Assembly: GCA_963721365.1 (NCBI GenBank)
Contig: CAVRJE010000027.1
Coordinates: 27,108 to 91,107, forward strand
Direction of reading: 5' to 3'
DNA from: CAIQPS01 sp963721365
Lineage (GTDB): Bacteria > Actinomycetota > Thermoleophilia > RBG-16-64-13
DNA length: 64,000 bases
Position numbers and translations under genes: made by a program. Below the pieces are notes generated by a model that was not told where the DNA came from, made no database searches, and worked only from the letters and a program-made list of their open reading frames with translations. Shown here piece by piece: positions 46,110 to 58,745 of this stretch. Within the stretch, counting starts at the first letter, position 1. Every line of letters begins with the position of its first letter.

Positions 46110-47399
46110 TCAGGTGGAAGCTGCCCCTTCTCCAGGTGCCGGCTCGGCCGGCTCTGCCGGCGTGTCCGGAGAGACGGCCAGGGTGTCGTCGCCGACCGCC
46201 TGGGCCCTGGTGGGCCTCAGCGGGATGGGCACGATAGGACGGGGCGCCTCTGCCGCCGCCGCGGGCTGTGCCAGCGTGGTCGCCGCCGGACCGGCCGGAG
46301 CCGGTGGCGCCGTCGCCGCGGGGGACTCCGTCGGCGCGGGCGCGACCGCCGGTTCTTCGATCACTGCCGCCGTGACGGCCGCCGGCGTCTCGGCCGCCTC
46401 GTCCACCACCGGTGCTGCAGGCGTCTCTGCCTCAGCAGCGCTTTCTGGCGCTGCTTCCGCCGTCTGCTCAGCTTCCTCGACGCCGACCGCCTCCGCGATC
46501 TGCGGCGGCGAAGACGGGGCAGGCTGAACCGCCCCGGGCTGCTCGGGGGTAGGCTTCCGCCTGCGCCGACGAAGGATGAGAACCAAGGCCACCGTCAACG
46601 CGGCGATGATCACCACTCCGGCGATGGTGGTCCCTGCGATGGCGCCTGCGTTGTAGATGGTGCTGTTCGCGTACATCTCTTTGCTGCCGGACGTCCCCAA
46701 GTTCCAGACGAGGGTGTTCCCACGCACCTCATCCGCGTTGTTGTCCTTTATCGTGCCCGGAAGCGTCACCCGGTTCTGCACAGTAAGGATTTCGCCCAGA
46801 ACGCTCTCCGCGAACCCGGCCACCGACTGAGCCCGGGACGTCACCGACCCCGCATCCGCGGTAGCCGCGAACTGGGTCTTGGTAGTGAAGAACCCTTTGT
46901 CCTGCGTCAGCGAGAACTGGTCGGTAGCGATAACGGTAGACAGGAATCTCCCGGAGAGGATCTGCTGGAGCTCCTCGGGGCTCGAGAAGGAGCGGGTCAG
47001 GCTGAGCCAGCGAGCGCCGGACGAGTCCGTGCCTCTATCGACTTTCCAGTCGCCGGGGATCTGACCGACGATCAGGTTGAACAGGTCGTCCACGTTCGTC
47101 GGCAGACCGCCGGTAAGGCCGCCAAGATCGCCGATGATGCCCAGGATCGCTCCGGCTTCGCCGCCAAGCCCATCGGCTGCACCAGAGAGTGCGTCCTGAA
47201 GCTCTTTGTCGGCCGCCAGCCGTATTCCTATCGTGCCCGACCCGTCGGCGTTGACGTTGGTATCGACTCCCGCGAGCACATTGCATCCCGTAAGAAACAT
47301 GAGGCCCGCGAGCATGACGATGAGCAGGGCCGCGGGTATGGCGAGCGCGGGCCGAGGCCGGCGGCCCCGCACGCACAGAGACGCCTCTGATCTATTCAC
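46110..47399 (-). CDS. LppM-like lipoprotein with Ala/Pro/Glu-rich tail
   Basis: About 429 residues from GTG 47399. The signal peptide ALAIPAALLIVMLAGLMFLTGC ends in a lipobox. The body (VDTNVNADGSGTIGIRL, SLTRSFSSPEELQQIL, NRVTLPGTIKDNNADEVRGNTLVW) resembles the mycobacterial LppM domain. A TM helix (AGTTIAGVVIIAALTVALVLIL) then an Arg-rich stop and about 130 Ala/Pro/Glu/Val-rich residues follow, presumably cytoplasmic. A longer upstream start is possible. Role in envelope or trafficking not known. Confidence 0.78.
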   Translation of the reverse strand: MNRSEASLCVRGRRPRPALAIPAALLIVMLAGLMFLTGCNVLAGVDTNVNADGSGTIGIRLAADKELQDALSGAADGLGGEAGAILGIIGDLGGLTGGLPTNVDDLFNLIVGQIPGDWKVDRGTDSSGARWLSLTRSFSSPEELQQILSGRFLSTVIATDQFSLTQDKGFFTTKTQFAATADAGSVTSRAQSVAGFAESVLGEILTVQNRVTLPGTIKDNNADEVRGNTLVWNLGTSGSKEMYANSTIYNAGAIAGTTIAGVVIIAALTVALVLILRRRRRKPTPEQPGAVQPAPSSPPQIAEAVGVEEAEQTAEAAPESAAEAETPAAPVVDEAAETPAAVTAAVIEEPAVAPAPTESPAATAPPAPAGPAATTLAQPAAAAEAPRPIVPIPLRPTRAQAVGDDTLAVSPDTPAEPAEPAPGEGAAST

Positions 47400-47501
47400 G
47401 AAGACCCCTTTTTTGGCAGACCGTCGGGTTGTTGTGTCTGGCTTTCCCGGCCTGTGACGCGCCGATACCCCCCGGGGTTCCACCTAGGGGCGCCGAAAGG
47501 G

Positions 47502-47930
47502 CTACTTGTCTACGGGCTCCAGATAGAAGCGGACGCGGACGATCTGGTCACCATCAAGCTCGTGGATGACTACGCCCGCCATGTCGCCGGGGGAGCCATC
47601 CGCTTGGGTGCCCTGCCACAGCCACTCCACCCACGCGCTGCTGTCATCGACGGCCGAACGCACGACGGTTGCCCTGAAGTCGTCCAGCTTGGCCATGATG
47701 GGGGCCCAGTTGCGCCAGATCTGATCTCTTCCCCGGAAGGTCCGCGAAGGATGAGCGGGGTATTCCACGACGACGTCCGGGTGGAAGAGCTCTATGAGTC
47801 CTTCGAGATCGCGTTCGTTGATCGCCCGTTCGAGCCGTCCGACCATATCCTTCGCAGCGGGTCCCGCCTGCTGTTCAGCCACAGCCCCACTCCCTTTCCG
47901 CCGTCGTAGCCTGGTCTCGCGGGCGGTCAC
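47502..47930 (-). CDS. SnoaL/NTF2-like protein
   Basis: 142 residues, intact. MVGRLERAINERDLEGLIELFHPDVVVEYPAHPS, FRGRDQIWRNWAPI and VVIHELDGDQIVRVRFYLEP-type segments are the SnoaL-like cone fold. Single domain, soluble; it may be an enzyme or ligand-binding protein. The start may lie further in (MVGRLERA). Confidence 0.85.
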   Translation of the reverse strand: MTARETRLRRRKGSGAVAEQQAGPAAKDMVGRLERAINERDLEGLIELFHPDVVVEYPAHPSRTFRGRDQIWRNWAPIMAKLDDFRATVVRSAVDDSSAWVEWLWQGTQADGSPGDMAGVVIHELDGDQIVRVRFYLEPVDK

Positions 47931-47957
47931 ACACGGGCGCCCGCCATCCTTGAACCG

Positions 47958-48209
47958 TTAGACCTGCTCGCTCTTCTCGTTCTCTTTTGCCGTCGCGTCG
48001 ACCACGGGGGTCTTTGGCGGGGCATCGGCCGTGGCGTCTTCCTTGATGGCCGTCTTGAACCCCTCTTCGCCTTCTTTCAGACCTTTCTTGAGGCCCACCA
48101 CTGAACCACCCAGCGAACGGCCGAGACGCGGTAGCAGTCTGCCGCCGAAGATGACCAGGATTATCACGACGATTATGATGATCTCCCAGGGGCCTATCCA
48201 ACCAGGCAT
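47958..48209 (-). CDS. tatA: Twin-arginine translocation protein TatA
   Basis: 83 residues from ATG 48209, chosen for the AAGGAGAG site and because the MPGWIGPWEII start is typical. One TM helix (IGPWEIIIIVVIILVIFGG) followed by RLLPRLGRSLGGSVVGLKKGL, the amphipathic helix. Lys/Glu-rich tail. It forms the pore of the Tat system; tatC is not nearby. Confidence 0.92.
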   Translation of the reverse strand: MPGWIGPWEIIIIVVIILVIFGGRLLPRLGRSLGGSVVGLKKGLKEGEEGFKTAIKEDATADAPPKTPVVDATAKENEKSEQV

Positions 48210-48399
48210 AGAAATACTCTCCTTGCTTCTGAAGAAACCGTAGTACATATTGTCGCACGGTTTGGGCTATCGGTACCTAAAAGAGTAGCGCCCGCGGCGT
48301 CCCTTTCGCGAGCATTTGACGGCAAGCCAAGCGGAGGCTAGTTTTGAGCGAGGGATGGGCCGCGGCCGACCGGGCCGGCGGTTTCCCCCGTATCGAGAG

Positions 48400-48744
48400 G
48401 TGGCCACGATCAAGCACTTCGTTTCCGAACCCATAGTCCCGGTGGGCGCCTCGTTCGACGCCGCTTCCATGTCCGGCGGCGAACCCGGACTCCCGGCCCG
48501 CTTCGTCTGGCGGGGTGCGGAGTATCGAGTGGCCCACGTGCTCGAGAAGTGGAAGACGACCGGGGCGTGCCGGCATCACAGCGGAGAGCAGTACGTCCGC
48601 AGACACTGGTTTCGGGTGCAGACGACCGACGGCACCCAGATGGAGATCTACTTCGACCGGCAGCCGCGATCGAGGCAGGGGAAGCAGAGGTGGTGGCTTG
48701 CTGCCATCGTGGAGCTGCCCGACGAGGATTCGAACCTCGGCTAA
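48400..48744 (+). CDS. DUF6504-family protein
   Basis: About 114 residues from GTG 48400 (ATG 48356 is an alternative with no better site). FVSEPIVPVGASFD at the start, RFVWRGAEYRVAHVLEKWK, RRHWFRVQTTDGTQMEIYFDRQPR and WWLAAI are typical of DUF6504, small actinobacterial proteins often near dnaE2 or imuB genes. The last ten codons run antisense through the tRNA-Gln 3' half, so the true end may differ through a frame error near 48710. Confidence 0.72.
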   Translation: MATIKHFVSEPIVPVGASFDAASMSGGEPGLPARFVWRGAEYRVAHVLEKWKTTGACRHHSGEQYVRRHWFRVQTTDGTQMEIYFDRQPRSRQGKQRWWLAAIVELPDEDSNLG

Positions 48745-48785
48745 CTGGTCCAGAGCCAGTCGTGCTGCCGTTACACCATCGGGCA
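48715..48785 (-). tRNA. tRNA-Gln (anticodon CTG)
   Basis: 71 bases. The acceptor stem tgcccga pairs with tcgggca. The anticodon stem actgg/ccagt encloses the loop ctctgga with CTG, reading CAG. The T-arm contains ggttcgaatcc. G is the discriminator; CCA is not encoded. It lies 58 bases upstream of glnS on the same strand, so tRNA and its synthetase may be co-transcribed. Confidence 0.93.
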
Positions 48786-48856
48786 AAGATGCGACGCGCG
48801 CTGGAGTGGCGCGCAGCCCAAAGAGTTTACCATCGTAGCCGCGCCGCGCTGGTCTG

Positions 48857-50656
48857 CTAGCCCTGCCCCTGTTTCTTCTCGATCCTGGCCCAGGCGTCCT
48901 TGAGCGTGACGGTGCGGTTGAAGACGGGCGCACCCGGGCGGGAGTCCGCGTCGGCGCAGAAATAGCCCAGCCGCTCGAACTGGTACCGCGCTCCCGGCGT
49001 CGCCTTGTCCAGCGACGGCTCGAGCTTGCACCCCTGTAGGATCTCGAGCGAGTCCGGGTTGAGTGTCTGGATGAAGTCCTGACCCTCGGGCACGTCGTCC
49101 GGGTTCTCCACGGCGAAGAGCGTGCCGTAGAGCCGTACCTCGGCGTCGACGGCGTGGGCGGCCGAGACCCAGTGGATGGTCGCCTTGACCTTGCGGCCGT
49201 CCGGCGTGTCGCCGCCGCGTGTGGCCGGATCGTATGTCGCCCGCACCTCGACCACCTCGCCGGTCTCCGGGTCTTTGACCACGCCCGTGCAGGTGATCAG
49301 GTAGGCGGAGCGCAGCCGCACCTCCACCCCCGGGCTTAGACGGTGGTACTTCGGCGGCGGAACCTCGCGGAAGTCGTCCTGCTCGATGTACACCACTCGG
49401 GAGAACGGCACCCGGCGGGTGCCCATCGCGCCGTCCTCCGGGTTGTTGATCGTCTCCATCTCCTCGACCTGTCCCTCGGGGTAGTTCTCGATCACTACCC
49501 GGAGCGGCCGGAGCACGGCCATGGCGCGGGGGGCTCGGCGGTTGAGGTCGTCACGCACGAAGTGCTCGAGCAGTCCCAGTTCGACCATGTTCTCGCGCTT
49601 GGCCACGCCGATGCGGTCGCAGAACGCGCGGATGGCCTCGGCCGGATAGCCGCGGCGGCGCATGCCGGAGATGGTCGGCATGCGGGGATCGTCCCAGCCC
49701 CGTACCAGGCCTTCCTGCACCAGGCGCAGCAGCCTGCGCTTGCTCATGATGGTGTAGGTCACGTTGAGGCGGGCGAACTCGCGCTGGCGCGGGTGCACCC
49801 GGGGCAGGTCGAGGGCTTCGAGGATCCATTCGTACAGCGGCCGGTGTACCTCGAACTCGAGCGTGCAGATACTGTGGGTGATCCCCTCGATGTAGTCGCT
49901 CAGGCCGTGGGCGAAGTCGTACATGGGGTAGATGCACCAGGCGTCGCCGGTGTGATGGTGCGAGGCGTGGCGTATGCGATAGAGCACGGGGTCCCGCAGC
50001 CAGACGTTGGGCGCGCCCATGTCGATCTTGGCGCGGAGCGTGCGGGCGCCGTCGGGGAACTCACCGGCACGCATCCGCTCGAACAGGTCGAGGCTCTGCT
50101 CCACCGAGCGGTTCCGGTAGTGACTTTCTTCACCCGGCCGGTCGGGGGCGCCGCGCATCTGGTCCACTTCCTCGGCCGTGTGGTCGCACACGAAGGCCTT
50201 GCCCTTGCGGATCAACTGGAGCGCGTACTCGTAGAGCTGTTCGAAATAGTCGGAAGCGTAGAAGGGCTCGAGCGTCTCCGGCAGCCCGCCGACCGGCTTG
50301 AGGCCCAGGCAGTGATCCGCCCAGCCGTCGATGAGCCACTTGACGTCGGCAGCTATGGAGTCGACGTACTCGACGTCCTCTTTGGCCGGGTTTGTGTCGT
50401 CCATGCGGAGGTTGCACCGGCCGCCGAATTGGCGGGCGATGCCGAAGTTAAGGCAGATGGACTTGGCGTGGCCGATGTGGAGGTAGCCGTTGGGCTCCGG
50501 AGGGAAGCGGGTCACCACTTCGGCGATGCGTCCCGAGGCGAGGTCCTGCTGCACGATCTCGCGCAGGAAATCCTGGCGCTCTGCGCCCGGCTGGTCCGGC
50601 GCCTGCCCCGGCTGTTCCTGGGCTGCGCTGTCCTGGCGTACGTTCAAGTCCGGCAT
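48857..50656 (-). CDS. glnS: Glutaminyl-tRNA synthetase
   Basis: 599 residues, intact. Class I motifs: PEPNGYLHIGHAKS (HIGH at 60-63) and IMSKRRL (KMSKS equivalent). An N-terminal Gln/Pro-rich extension precedes LREIVQQDLASGR. The C-terminal anticodon-binding beta-barrels contain RVVIENYPEGQ and the WVSAAHA segment, distinguishing GlnRS from GluRS. It charges tRNA-Gln directly, so the organism need not rely only on the amidotransferase route. Confidence 0.97.
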   Translation of the reverse strand: MPDLNVRQDSAAQEQPGQAPDQPGAERQDFLREIVQQDLASGRIAEVVTRFPPEPNGYLHIGHAKSICLNFGIARQFGGRCNLRMDDTNPAKEDVEYVDSIAADVKWLIDGWADHCLGLKPVGGLPETLEPFYASDYFEQLYEYALQLIRKGKAFVCDHTAEEVDQMRGAPDRPGEESHYRNRSVEQSLDLFERMRAGEFPDGARTLRAKIDMGAPNVWLRDPVLYRIRHASHHHTGDAWCIYPMYDFAHGLSDYIEGITHSICTLEFEVHRPLYEWILEALDLPRVHPRQREFARLNVTYTIMSKRRLLRLVQEGLVRGWDDPRMPTISGMRRRGYPAEAIRAFCDRIGVAKRENMVELGLLEHFVRDDLNRRAPRAMAVLRPLRVVIENYPEGQVEEMETINNPEDGAMGTRRVPFSRVVYIEQDDFREVPPPKYHRLSPGVEVRLRSAYLITCTGVVKDPETGEVVEVRATYDPATRGGDTPDGRKVKATIHWVSAAHAVDAEVRLYGTLFAVENPDDVPEGQDFIQTLNPDSLEILQGCKLEPSLDKATPGARYQFERLGYFCADADSRPGAPVFNRTVTLKDAWARIEKKQGQG

Positions 50657-50874
50657 GTTCCCCGCTCTATTGCTGACGACGGCTTCGTGCTGTGTCGGGC
50701 GGCGGCCGGCCGTTGGCCGCGCCTCCGCCGCGCCTTGGTCAGGATACCGTTTTTGGAAGCGGCGAGCCGGAAGCGGCGCTACTCGGCGCCGGCAGCCGCG
50801 AAGTGTGGTGGTAGAGTGAAAGACGGGTGCCGGCGTCGAGGCCCGCCACCAAGCATGAACAGGAGGATCAGCAG

Positions 50875-51111
50875 GTGATCACTTTGTCGTTGAAGGACAG
50901 CGGGGCGCCTATCGGGACGATAGACGAAGCCGACCTCGCGGTGCTGGTCGATCAGCTCGAGGAAGAGAGCGGGGAGGACATCGACTACTACATGACCCCG
51001 GCGACGATAGAGTTTCTCGAGCAGAAGGGCGCCAGCGCTCGACTCGTCGATCTTCTCAAACAGGCCGTGGGCGATTCAGAAGGCGTGGACATCCTCTGGA
51101 CCGAATCCTGA
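50875..51111 (+). CDS. Small conserved hypothetical protein
   Basis: 78 residues from GTG 50875, chosen for the AGGAGG site. ITLSLKDSGAPIGTIDEADLAVLVDQLEEES, DYYMTPATIEFLEQKGA and LVDLLKQAVGDSEGVDILW: an acidic alpha/beta miniprotein. Homologues exist widely in anaerobic bacteria, some under misleading glycosyltransferase names; no function assigned. Confidence 0.75.
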   Translation: MITLSLKDSGAPIGTIDEADLAVLVDQLEEESGEDIDYYMTPATIEFLEQKGASARLVDLLKQAVGDSEGVDILWTES

Positions 51112-51128
51112 GGCGCCGTTGTCGCTCG

Positions 51129-52066
51129 CTAGAAGCGTTCTAGGTACCGCTTCTCGATGGAAGCCACGAGCGAATACAGCGGGTTGACCATGTTCGCCAC
51201 ATACAGGCCGCCTACCTGACCGAGCAACTGGTAGGCCTCCCACCGGGCAAAGCCAAACTCTTCCTCCATCCAGAGCACCAACTCCGCGTAGGCGATCCGA
51301 GCCGCGTCTTCCATGGGCTTGGCGGAGCCCACCACCATGATGGCCTCGTCGGAGACGATGCGCGGCCAGCCGATGCGTTTGCCCTTGTCGACGCCCGAAC
51401 ACCACCGATAGCCTGCAGGGGATCTCGAGGGCGACGCCGCACACTTCCCCCTGGCCCTGGTTGGCATGACAATCGCCGGCAGAGAACAGCGCGCCCGCTG
51501 CGGACACGGGCAGATACAAGGTGTTGCCCGGCCGCACGTCGGGACAGTCCATGTTTCCTCCGTGAGGCCCGGGAGTGATGGAGGCGATGGCCTCAAGGGC
51601 GGGCGCGACTCCCATGCAGCCCATGAACGGCCTCCAGGGGACGCTCACCCTGACCTGGCTGTTCTCGAGGTATCTCCCCTCGGGCCCCTCCCGCAGCGAC
51701 CATATCCACGTCCTCTCGGGGATGGGGTCCTGAAGCGTGCGGGTGAAGCCTGTTGACGTGAGGCCCCCCATGTTCGGGATGAAGCAGCTCACGGCGAAGT
51801 CCCTGGCGGGCTCGATGTCCTCGATGTGCACCGCTGAGCGTGTCCCCCGGCTCCGCTCCCTCCACGAAGATCGGGCCGGTAAGAGGGTTGGGGCTCACTC
51901 CCGCCAGCGCCTTACTGGGTAGATCAGACTCCGAACTGATCCGGCTTCCCATGGCGTCGTCGGTGTGGATGATCACCCTGTCGCCCGGCCGGACCGTGGC
52001 TGTCGGTTCAAGATGCGGACTGAAGGTGTAAGCGTAATCTCGGGGCCTGATCTCGGCATCTGGCAT
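51129..52066 (-). CDS. fmdA: Acetamidase/formamidase
   Basis: About 310 residues with breaks near 51840 and 51395. ATVRPGDRVIIHTDDAMGSRI, GPIFVEGAEPGDTL, FIPNMGGLTSTG, SVPWRPFMGCMGVAP, PGPHGGNMDCPDV and FSAGDCHANQGQGEVCG are the conserved metal-site and core motifs of the FmdA/AmdA family. It hydrolyses formamide or short amides to ammonia and acid. Stand-alone; no amide transporter adjacent. Confidence 0.9.
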
Positions 52067-52239
52067 GCTTGGGCCGCCCTTCTCGTCGGAGCCTTCGGCT
52101 CAGTCTAACGCCTATGCCTCCCCGACAGCGGATCAGGGTTTGCGCCTTGCGGCATGGGAGTACAGTAGGAGAAGCGGAGATCGCGGTGCAGACGACCTGG
52201 TATCTCGCAGACGGTACATGTCGATTTCGGGGGGAGTCC

Positions 52240-52854
52240 ATGGATCCGGAAGTGCATTGGCAGAACGTGTGGAAGACCAAGAGCTTTGACGAAGTCGGCT
52301 GGTTCGAGGCTGAGCCTTCCACCTGATTGGACCTGATCGGCGCAGTTGCGCCGGCAAGAGACGGCGCCATCGTCGATATCGGAGGCGGCGCCTCGCTTCT
52401 GGTCGATTGCCTGCTGGATCGGGGCTACAACCAGGTGACGGTGGTCGATGTTTCCGAAGCGGCGCTCGAGGTCGCTCGGGCCCGCCTGGGAGCGCGCGGC
52501 GACGTGGTGACCTGGGTTGCCGCGGATGCCCGGTACGTGAGGCTACCCGCACAGGTCGACCTCTGGCACGATCGAGCAGTGTTCCACTTCCTGACGGAGG
52601 AGGCCGATCGCCAGGCATACCTGGAGTCCGTGCGGAGCGCGCTACGAGCAGGTGGACACCTCATCCTGGCGACCTTTGCCCTCAACGGACCCGAACGGTG
52701 TAGCGGCCTGCCGGTGCGGCGATACGACCCCGACAGCATGGGCGAGTTCCTCGGTCCGGACTTCGAGTTGGTGCAAAGTCTGGAGAGGGAGCACTTCACG
52801 CCGGGCGGGTCCGGCCAACTGTTCGCCTACGCGGTGTTTCGGCGCGTTCGCTGA
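52240..52854 (+). CDS. Class I SAM-dependent methyltransferase
   Basis: About 204 residues from ATG 52240 with a break near 52324. The start HWQNVWKTKSFDEVGWFE is typical of small thiopurine/TehB-like methyltransferases. The SAM motif is IVDIGGGASLLVDCLLDRG, then VTVVDVSEAALEVARARLG, and motif IV LWHDRAVFHFLTEE. Substrate unknown. Confidence 0.82.
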
Positions 52855-52970
52855 GTTGCACCTCGAGCTGGTCAACAGCGATCATCCCCGCAATGGGCGC
52901 GGCTACCCCGTCCAGTCCACTCCGGGCGGTATATTCTCAACGCCGACAAGTGTGGAGAAAGGGCGTAACA

Positions 52971-53596
52971 ATGCATGTACTCATGATCAACGGAAGCCCC
53001 CATGAGAAGGGCTGCACGTATACGGCGCTTTCGGAAGTTGCCGGGCAGCTCGAGGAAGCAGGGTATCGAGACCAGCATCTTCCACATCGGAGAGCAAGGC
53101 GATCCGGGGATGCATCGGCTGCGGTGGCTGCGTCGAGAGCGGGTACTGCGTCTTCAAGGATGACTCCGTCAACGACGTGCATCGATCTGGCCCGGAAGGC
53201 GGATGGCATCGTGATCGGGTCTCCTGTCTATTTCGCCGCTCGCGAACGGCTCTCTCTGCGCGTTCCTCGACCGGATGTTCTTCGGAAAGGGCGCGAGATA
53301 CGCCTACAAGCCGGCGGCCGCCATCGTGAACTGCCGCCGTGGCGGCGCCAGCGCCGCGTTCGACCGGCTCAACAAGTACTTCACCATCTCCAGCATGCCC
53401 GTCGTCTCCTCGCAGTACTGGAACGCGACCCATGGGAATCACGCCTGAAGAGGTGAGACAGGACCTTGAGGGCATGCAGACCATGAGGACCCTTGGCCGA
53501 AACATGGCCTGGCTGCTCAAGTGCATCGAAGCGGCGAAAGGCACGGTGCCCTACCCCGAAACAGAGCCCCGGTTGATGACCAACTTCATCCGGTAG
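52971..53596 (+). CDS. NAD(P)H-dependent FMN reductase / flavodoxin-fold protein
   Basis: About 205 residues. MHVLMINGSPHEKGCTYTAL opens with the FMN phosphate loop. Other frames carry DLARKADGIVIGSPVYFAA, CAFLDRMFFGKGARYAYKPAAAIV and MPVVSSQYWNATHGN, followed by AEEVRQDLEGMQTMRTLGRNMAWL. At least four breaks lie between 53065 and 53440. The family (iron-sulfur flavoprotein-like, GCIGCGGCV Cys region) reduces quinones, azo dyes or iron. Confidence 0.75.
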
Positions 53597-53674
53597 GCGG
53601 AGCGGGGGCGATCAACCCCCCGCCGTCCGCGATACAATCCGGGCAAACCCAACATACCCCGGAGGGGAGAGCTT

Positions 53675-56914
<3,240 letters not shown>

Positions 56915-56945
56915 GGGCGCACCAGTCCAGAAGGAGAGGGTTCGC

Positions 56946-57908
56946 ATGATCAAGGAGATCACCGCGCAGGAGCTCGACACCCAGAGCTTCATCGACGAGA
57001 AGGTGGAAGAGATCAGGCGCGCCGTGGGGGATGGATGGGCCATCAACGCCCTCTCCGGCGGCGTCGATTCGTCCACGGTCACGATGCTGGGGCATCGCGC
57101 TCTGGGCGAGCGCCTGAAGACGGTCTTCGTCGAGAACGGCCTCATGCGCGCGGGCGAGGCCGAGCAGGTCACCGGCTTCTTCCGCGCTCTCGGCGTCACG
57201 GTCGAAGTCGTCGACGCGCGCGCGAGTTCTTTGCGGCGCTCAAGGGCGTGACGGACCCCGAGGCGAAGCGCGAGGCCATCACGCAGACCTTCTACCGCGA
57301 CGTCTTCGGCCGTCTCGTCCGGGAGAGGGGGGCGAAGCATCTGCTCCAGGGGACGATCCTGACCGACGTGGATGAGACCGTTGCCGGGATCAAGCGGCAG
57401 CACAATGTCTTCGAGCAGTTGGGGATCGACCCGCAGGCGGCGTTCGGCTACCGGATCCTGGAGCCGCTCATTCAACTGCGCAAGGACGGCGTGAGGAAGC
57501 TGGGGCAGGCGCTTGGGCTGCCCGGCTGAGCTGTTCCAGCGCATCCCCTTCCCGGGGCCGGCGCTTGCCGCCCGCGTGATCGGCGAGGCGACGCCGGAGC
57601 GCATCGAGACGGTCCGGCAGGCCACGCAGGTGGTCGAGCGGCTGCTCTCGGGCTACGGCGCCTTCCAGTACCTCGCCATCTTGCATGAAGACCGGGTGAC
57701 GGGGATGCGCGACGGCCGGCGCGATTTCGGCCAGCAGATCGAGGTGCGCTGCTGGGACAGCGTCGACGCGCGCACGGCCACGCCGACCCGGCTCCCGTTT
57801 GAGGTCCTTGAGCAACTGGCGCAGGAGATCGTCCGCGAAGTGCCCGGCGTCGTCAGCGTCACCTACAACATAGCGTCCAAGCCGCCGTCGACCATCGAAG
57901 CCGTGTGA
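56946..57908 (+). CDS. guaA: GMP synthase ATP-pyrophosphatase subunit (no glutaminase domain)
   Basis: About 320 residues, breaks near 57228 and 57527. Starts ITAQELDTQSFIDEKVEEIRRAV; the PP-loop is LSGGVDSSTV. Later GTILTDVDE, FPGPALAARVIGE, YLAILHEDRVTGMRDGRRDFGQQIEVRCW and the final SKPPSTIE are the GuaA C-terminal dimerisation and XMP-binding regions. It begins immediately with the PP-loop domain. This is the two-subunit (archaeal-style) form and requires a separate class I glutaminase encoded elsewhere. 31 bases after carB. Confidence 0.92.
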
Positions 57909-57998
57909 CTGCGGACCCGTCTGCGCCTGTCGGGCGACTCGTCCGGACAAAGCAAGGAGGCACTCAATGATGGAGTGCGACCTGGGGAGGTAGTGGTC

Positions 57999-58592
57999 AT
58001 GCCGTACGCCGACAACCAGGGCGTTCACATCCACTACAGGACCGAAGGCGACGGACCTCCGCTCGTGCTCCAGCATTGAGTTGCGGCGAAGGCGCACTAC
58101 TTTGGCTACTCGATGGGCGGGTGGATCGGGTTCGGCGTGGCGCGTTTCGCTCCCGAACGGTTCCGATCCTTGATCATCGGGGGAGCGGACCCCTACGCCA
58201 GAGACGCCGACGGTTGGCGCCAGTTCATCCGGATCGCGGTCGAGGAGGGGCCGGAAGCATTTGTCGCCACGTGGGAGGAGGAGTTCGGCGCGCTCCCGCC
58301 CGCGCTGAGGGAGCGCATGCTGGCTTACGACTATGAGACTCTCCTGCTGGTAACCCAGGATCATGAGAGCCTGGAGGCCGTCCTGCCGACGATGGCAATG
58401 CCCTGCCTGCTCTACGCGGGGGATATGGACGAACCCGAACCCGTCGAGGAGTGCGCCAAGCAGATACCCAACGCCACGTTCTTCACGCTGCCGGGGCTCG
58501 ATCACGGGGGAGCGATCATACGCAGCGAACTAGTAGTGCCGCACGTCAAGAAGTTCCTCGCGGAAGTGGACGGACAGGCGGGTGTGGACTAG
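57999..58592 (+). pseudogene. Alpha/beta hydrolase with internal deletion
   Basis: MPYADNQGVHIHYRTEGDGPPLVLQH, the usual first strands, runs into a stop at 58077. It is followed directly by HYFGYSMGGWIGFGVARF (nucleophile elbow GYSMGG) and the rest of the fold to LPGLDHGGAIIRS with the catalytic His. The oxyanion loop and about 60-70 residues between them are missing (about 190 bases). Either a genuine decayed gene or a deletion in the sequence. Confidence 0.75.
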
Positions 58593-58692
58593 CAGGCGCC
58601 TGCTGAGGCCCGGGGGGGCTGGGCTGTAGGCGTAGACCCGGCCGGCCGAGCATGGCAGCTGACTACCGATCGGGGGGTACGACCGCACACAA

Positions 58693-58720
58693 GAACGGAG
58701 GCCCCGAAGGACCTCCGTTC
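58693..58720. terminator. Hairpin terminator between convergent genes
   Basis: gaacggagg (58693-58701) pairs with cctccgttc (58712-58720), with two further inner pairs across a mismatch. It lies between the hydrolase remnant and the leftward secreted-protein gene; weak T-tracts on both sides, so probably bidirectional. Confidence 0.55.
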
Positions 58721-58745
58721 GTTCCGTCTGTCGTCACTATGCCGC

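Noticed and set aside
48315..48744. C-terminal PDEDSNLG as a real protein feature
   Set aside because: This is the typical translation of a tRNA 3' half on the opposite strand; only the upstream DUF6504 core is supported.
50875..51111. Galactosyldiacylglycerol synthase
   Set aside because: That name circulates for small homologues, but a 78-residue acidic protein has no glycosyltransferase fold or motif.
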